DNA of 64,000 nucleotides, from contig OY101131.1 in the NCBI GenBank assembly GCA_956465555.1, forward strand, positions 447,469-511,468. The letters are read 5' to 3'. The position numbers and the translations under genes were made by a program. Source of the stretch: Nitzschia sp. pyKryTriq1. Its lineage: Eukaryota; Bacillariophyta; Bacillariophyceae; Bacillariales; Bacillariaceae. Below the pieces are notes generated by a model. It saw only the letters and a program-made list of their open reading frames with translations. It was not told the DNA's origin and did not search any database. This document shows positions 59,983-64,000 of this stretch, in pieces (the first letter of the stretch is position 1; each line of letters begins with the position of its first letter).

Positions 59983-61237
59983 GGTTATGCGTTGCTGTAC
60001 TACCGGTAGACTCTGGTGCACTACGTCGCGAACTTGTGCTTGTAGGTATGTCGACAAATGAAAGGAAGGAACGACATAAAATCGACGATGAATGCAACGC
60101 AGGAATTATGAAGTATGAAGAATGAAAGATACGATGAAAGTCGAAAGTCAACGTCAAATATAAGGTCTCATCTCTCATCATCTGCTCCTCGCTCACGGCT
60201 CTCGATCGCTCTGCGGCCAACTCTGCTTCTCTTTTCTGCGATCCGCGTTGCCGAACGAGTGGGCGGAGGACGGACGGATCGGACACCCCTCATTAGTTGC
60301 TCGGCTCGCTCGATCGATCGATCGCTGACTGCTGACGCTGACATCATCATCTTTCAGTCGGTGATGTTCCCTTACGTCATCCATCCGAAAACCGACGTCA
60401 CGACGGACGAACGTCACCGGTTGCGATTTGCTTGCATTTGCGATGCTCCCCAACGGACGGGTGCGGGATTGAAATTGAAAAAATTGGCGATGCATGCAAG
60501 ACGTTGGTTGAAACTCCACCGTCCGTTTGTGACGTCTCTTTGACATCATGAGGTTGACACTGTTCGTTCGTTAAAAAATAGTATACCGGTACTGTATACT
60601 GTAGCGACGCCGTTGTGACAGCATCCTCATCATCAGGCAGGGCTTCGTTGTCATTGGTGGTGTCTTCAACAACGGCGAAAAATGGTGTCTTTCCTGAGGC
60701 TGATGGCCCTGGAACTCTAAAACTCGGAGTGTAGAATGTTCCACCGAGAGAGTGAAAAAAAGGAAGGTCTTAGTAGGAACTAGTAGTTTAGTACTCGTGC
60801 GTCTGCTGAGGAAACATCTCCTGAAGACTACTCCCACCATGTAACCAGACGAATGAATCTATCAAGTAGTCTACGTAGTTGGGATAGACTCGGTTAAAAT
60901 AAGTATGCAGATTCTTCTCTCTAGTTAGCATTGCATTAGTCTATAAGTAGCTCTATCAATAGTAGTATTTCAAACAATTGGTGATGATGTTCGGTGAGGA
61001 AACTAGGAGCCTGGAATCCAAGAAGTAGTATCTCGAATCAAGCAGGACCCCTTCCAATGATAATCCTTCCGAATCCAAATGATATCATAAGGCTATCGCG
61101 GTCCACCAGATATCGGTGATCGCTGCCCGCTTGTGGCTTCAGGAGGCGCCGTAGTAGCAGTAGCGGTGGTGCGAGGAGGCTTTGGTGGTAGCTAAGCCCA
61201 GAACGCAGCCGGGGAACTAATGTATGGAATAGACATC
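59983..61237. other. Spacer upstream of the small lumen-protein gene
   Basis: TACCGGTA at 60001-60008 and 60584-60591, and an ACGTCA cluster (60374-60535), are present. No gene is supported; a frame at 60571-60840 is taken as noise. Confidence 0.5.
60374..60535. promoter_or_regulatory. Cluster of ACGTCA/TGACGT words
   Basis: Four words occur: ACGTCA at 60374, 60395 and 60411, and TGACGT at 60530. They lie 390-550 bp upstream of the lumen-protein start at 59982. In diatoms such words are known CO2/cAMP-responsive elements. The assignment is positional. Confidence 0.45.
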
Positions 61238-61672
61238 TCATAATTCCATATCAAAGATGAAAGGATCATCATCTCCCCATTCACTGTCCTCTCCTCTGGA
61301 TATCTCGACAGCGCTATCGATGCACGCAACCATGTCGGCTCGACTCCGGACCCTTCGGGTTCCCTTGCTGGCGGAATGCCGGGTGGAATCATCGCCAAAG
61401 TTTCGAACAGAGGTGGGACTTTGTGAGAGTGTTGAGTGATGCTGCGCCTGTGTGTTCCTTGTTCTCACGATGTGGTCGATCAGAGCTTGATTTTCGTATC
61501 GGAGAGCAACGTCTTTGGTTTTGCCTTGCTTGCGCCGCATTCCCTCCACAAGTCGGCTGTAAAAGCAGTAGTCCTTGTAATCGGCAAGCATGGCATGATG
61601 ATATTGTTCCGCCTCTTCGTCTGTTGGCCCTCGGTTGCTGTTGGCAATGGGGATACTTTGCGATTGCGTCAT
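61238..61672 (-). CDS. Small hypothetical protein with charged helical core
   Basis: 144 residues from the ATG at 61672; a longer frame to 61912 runs through GTAC-repeat DNA and is a poor leader. A helical core (DEEAEQYHHAMLADYKDY, then YSRLVEGMRRKQ and LRYENQALIDHIVRTRN) is followed by a Ser/Thr-rich middle. The tail is acidic with an MVACIDSAVEISRGEDSEWG block. It looks like a real gene; the family is not recognised. Confidence 0.55.
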   Translation of the reverse strand: MTQSQSIPIANSNRGPTDEEAEQYHHAMLADYKDYCFYSRLVEGMRRKQGKTKDVALRYENQALIDHIVRTRNTQAQHHSTLSQSPTSVRNFGDDSTRHSASKGTRRVRSRADMVACIDSAVEISRGEDSEWGDDDPFIFDMEL

Positions 61673-63104
61673 GGTAGAAGTGACAATATTCTCTCCTATG
61701 GTTTTCCGATTTTCGGTGTTGTTGTTTTGTGGGTTTGGAGTGCGGACGGAGTTGGAGGAAGAGGAAAACCCGGACAAGCAGGGACAAAAAAATGAGAAAC
61801 ACGGGAAGGCGGTGGTGGTTCGCGTGTTTGACGGCGACGACGACGACCGACTCACTCGTGTACAGTACCGGTACAAGTACAGGTACCGGTACAAGTAGAC
61901 TGGACGGCCCATGTGTGTACCAGATGCAAGTACTGTACCAGGTACCTGGTACGGGTCGGTGGTGCTGACACCTCCTCGTGTTGGATGTCACACCTTCCAA
62001 AGAACAAGAGATTGGTGTCAACTATGGGGGAAAAAGCGAACATCAGAGAAGACTGCGATCTCTATTTAATGAAACATTCTTGGAGAGAACTTGCTGCCAC
62101 CATGCCTTGCCTCGTTCGTGCGGCTTGAACATGAATCTTCCACGGACCGAAGATTCTACTTAACGACCAGACCAGTTTGCAATTTCACCGTGTTCGCTTT
62201 TCTGTGCCACGATTTACTCCTTTTTCATTAACTGGAGTATCCTCTTCGTTGGTCTTCGGAAAGATGATAGAGAAGGCATACCAGGTAAACGTAAAGGTAC
62301 ATCTTCTATCTATGAAGACGTCACAAATTGCACACTCCTCCTCCGCCCGAAACTAAAAAGGAGAACGGACCGTCAGACACACATCTATCGAGTGCAACTG
62401 CAACCTCCTTGCTGCAACTGCCACTCCTCCCGGTACCGGTAGATAGTACTGGTATCTACGTTATCTTGCTCCTACTACTACCGGTACGACTACTGTAGCA
62501 TCAAAGCAAGAAAGATTCTGGCGAAGACCGCGCGGCGTGGAAGCTGATTGCTGATTTATGGTGGCTTATTTCCAATAACGGTAGCAAACCGAGGATGAGA
62601 ACCAAGAGAACCTTGCCTGCTTTCTTGGAGTCAGTGTTCGTCGCGAAAAGAGAAAATAACCCTTCAGCAGCAGGATACCGGTAGGCAGAAAGCCGATGCA
62701 ATTGCAGATAGATACGGGTACAAGAAGTACCGGTAGTTGCTGTAGTTGGAGCAGCAAGCTTCGTTACTATCCAGCGATCGTTCTCAAAAAATGAGAATCG
62801 TCTGCATTCGTGCGTTCTCCTTCTACTTCTACTTCTACTTCTACTACTGTGCAACAACAACTACTCGTAGACCGACTAATTGCCGAGCGAGGATACCATG
62901 ATGTAGGCCCTACTGTAAAATAATGTTCTCAAGCAAGTCAAACCACGTGTACCCTTCTACTACGCCCCCGCCCATGAAAGTACAACGAGGACTTCGTAGG
63001 CACTCCGAAGGTCCGCCCCCAGCATTGCTACCGGTATTGTTGTTGACACCCGTGCACGTGCGGTGTCCTGATTCTCAAAATCAGGTTTTTGAAAAGATAG
63101 GCTA
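61673..63104. other. Spacer densest in TACCGGTA palindromes
   Basis: About seven TACCGGTA sites occur (61866, 61882, 62434, 62479, 62677, 62728, 63029), with GTAC hairpins around 61861-61950. A frame at 62501-62860 is not convincing as a gene. Confidence 0.6.
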
Positions 63105-64000
63105 CTAGATTGTAGCAGTATCCGATTTTGACGCTTCGACGTCGTCACCTCTTGATGGTGATGCTTCATGCCTTGGGAATGCTACTTGTACAAGCCCTTC
63201 CTTCTCGGCAGCTTCCGCCGCATTGTTGATAATTGCCGGTGCGGAATAATAAGTCTCGATAGGAGCAAAGATCGCACTCCCATCGCTGCCACTTCTACCC
63301 TCCTGCAGGCTAGTAGCAGTATCACTACTACTACTACAAGCGTTATCATTCGGCTCTTCATCTTGAATCGCGTTGAAGTACACGGCAAAAGGCTCCGTGA
63401 TGGACTCGTGGTGTTGCTTTGCTTCAGTACTAGTTGCAGTCGCGTCCTCCTCTCTTGGTGCTACTAGCATCGACTCGTCAAGCGAAGACATTTGCAGTGG
63501 AGTCTCATATCGTGCCATGGTCTTCCTCGGCGGAGTAGCCGCTGAGTCATCATTTTTGTTGTCTCCTCCCGTTGTCGTGGCAGCGGGTCTATGATCAGTA
63601 ATACTTGTATGGTTTTCGTCTGACTTGCCAAGCGCCGAGGTAGACGCACTTTGAGTAGCGGATGATTCTTCAGTCGACGGCATTTCAACTCCATCTCTTC
63701 CATTACTCTTGTTATCCGTGTCAGAAGCCACCAGCCAGAAAGCATCGGGATGGTACCCAAAGAACATGACCATGAGTGCCTCGTTGAATTGAGCTTGAAA
63801 GTTGTTGAGAGGGATTTCGTTAGGGATGTTTTGAAACGGGTTTTCAAGTTCTCTGGCGACTTCGTGCAGTCCAGTAAAGCACATGACGGTTAACCAATTC
63901 CAAAAGAATCCAAAGAAAACATTGTCCAAGTACGTCAGCATCAGGATTGGCATAAAGCCAACGATCACCAAGACGAAGAGAGTGGTGATTTGGGCGTGTG
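63105..64000 (-). CDS. Bestrophin-family anion channel, N-terminus beyond window
   Basis: About 298 residues are seen; the frame is open to the right edge, so the start lies outside. The visible part begins in a membrane region (TLFVLVIVGFMPILMLTYLDNVFFGFFWNWL). It continues with the bestrophin signature (HEVARELENPFQNIPNEIPL) and a helix (FQAQFNEALMVMFFGYHP). Bestrophins form pentameric chloride/bicarbonate channels; algal ones sit in thylakoids and help carbon concentration. After the channel core comes a long disordered tail (about 215 residues) rich in Ser, Thr, Asp and Ala, ending in KSDTATI. Placement in the plastid cannot be judged without the N-terminus. Confidence 0.82.
   Translation of the reverse strand, partial: HAQITTLFVLVIVGFMPILMLTYLDNVFFGFFWNWLTVMCFTGLHEVARELENPFQNIPNEIPLNNFQAQFNEALMVMFFGYHPDAFWLVASDTDNKSNGRDGVEMPSTEESSATQSASTSALGKSDENHTSITDHRPAATTTGGDNKNDDSAATPPRKTMARYETPLQMSSLDESMLVAPREEDATATSTEAKQHHESITEPFAVYFNAIQDEEPNDNACSSSSDTATSLQEGRSGSDGSAIFAPIETYYSAPAIINNAAEAAEKEGLVQVAFPRHEASPSRGDDVEASKSDTATI

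Noticed and set aside
62501-62860. 119-codon open frame on the minus strand
   Set aside because: Arg/Ser simple-sequence start and GTAC-repeat DNA beneath it; no coherent domain or good start context.

Overview
The window looks like nuclear DNA of a pennate diatom, or a very close stramenopile relative. The evidence is as follows. There are intron-poor, widely spaced genes with short GT-AG introns (about 85-140 nt). Several products begin with a signal peptide followed by a Phe-led transit peptide (plastid-type presequence), and two of these also carry a twin-arginine lumen signal. There is a DUF6824-type domain gene and a gag relic of the copia type common in diatoms. There are many LRR/STAND-type and low-complexity (poly-Ser, poly-Gln, acidic) proteins. 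The species cannot be fixed from sequence alone. No rRNA, tRNA or CRISPR array was found.

Layout. 1-13 kb: a STAND-type AAA ATPase (minus, cut by the left edge), a membrane LRR protein built from repeat-sized exons, an N2227-type methyltransferase and a DEAD-box helicase with a DEFD box. 13-24.5 kb: an HxxxD acyltransferase-like protein, a copia gag fossil, a plastid fatty-acid desaturase, a MAPEG protein, a secreted tandem periplasmic-binding-fold protein and a DUF6824 protein. 25-32 kb: a secreted acetamidase/formamidase, a GT-A glycosyltransferase, a SOUL protein with an in-frame stop, and a small plastid membrane protein. 32-46 kb: a metallophosphoesterase, a small acidic protein, a DAG-lipase-like class 3 lipase, a cereblon homologue (Lon-N plus CULT), a large basic repeat protein and a single-pass membrane protein. 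46-64 kb: an array of short palindromes, a protein with two PWWP-like domains, a small hypothetical, two thylakoid-lumen candidates flanking a 2,021-residue coiled-coil/MORN protein, a small conserved-looking protein and a bestrophin cut by the right edge.

The genes do not form an operon or an obvious pathway cluster. They are ordinary single nuclear genes on both strands. A loose theme is plastid and lipid biology: desaturase, lipase, two lumen proteins, a plastid membrane protein and possibly the bestrophin. ACGTCA/TGACGT motifs lie upstream of several of these. The strongest unexplained signal is the 8-bp palindrome TACCGGTA. By eye it occurs about 25 times, all in non-coding spacers, where about one would be expected by chance. 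The second is a 200-bp array of five CCCACAA-NN-TTGTGGG hairpins near 46.8 kb.
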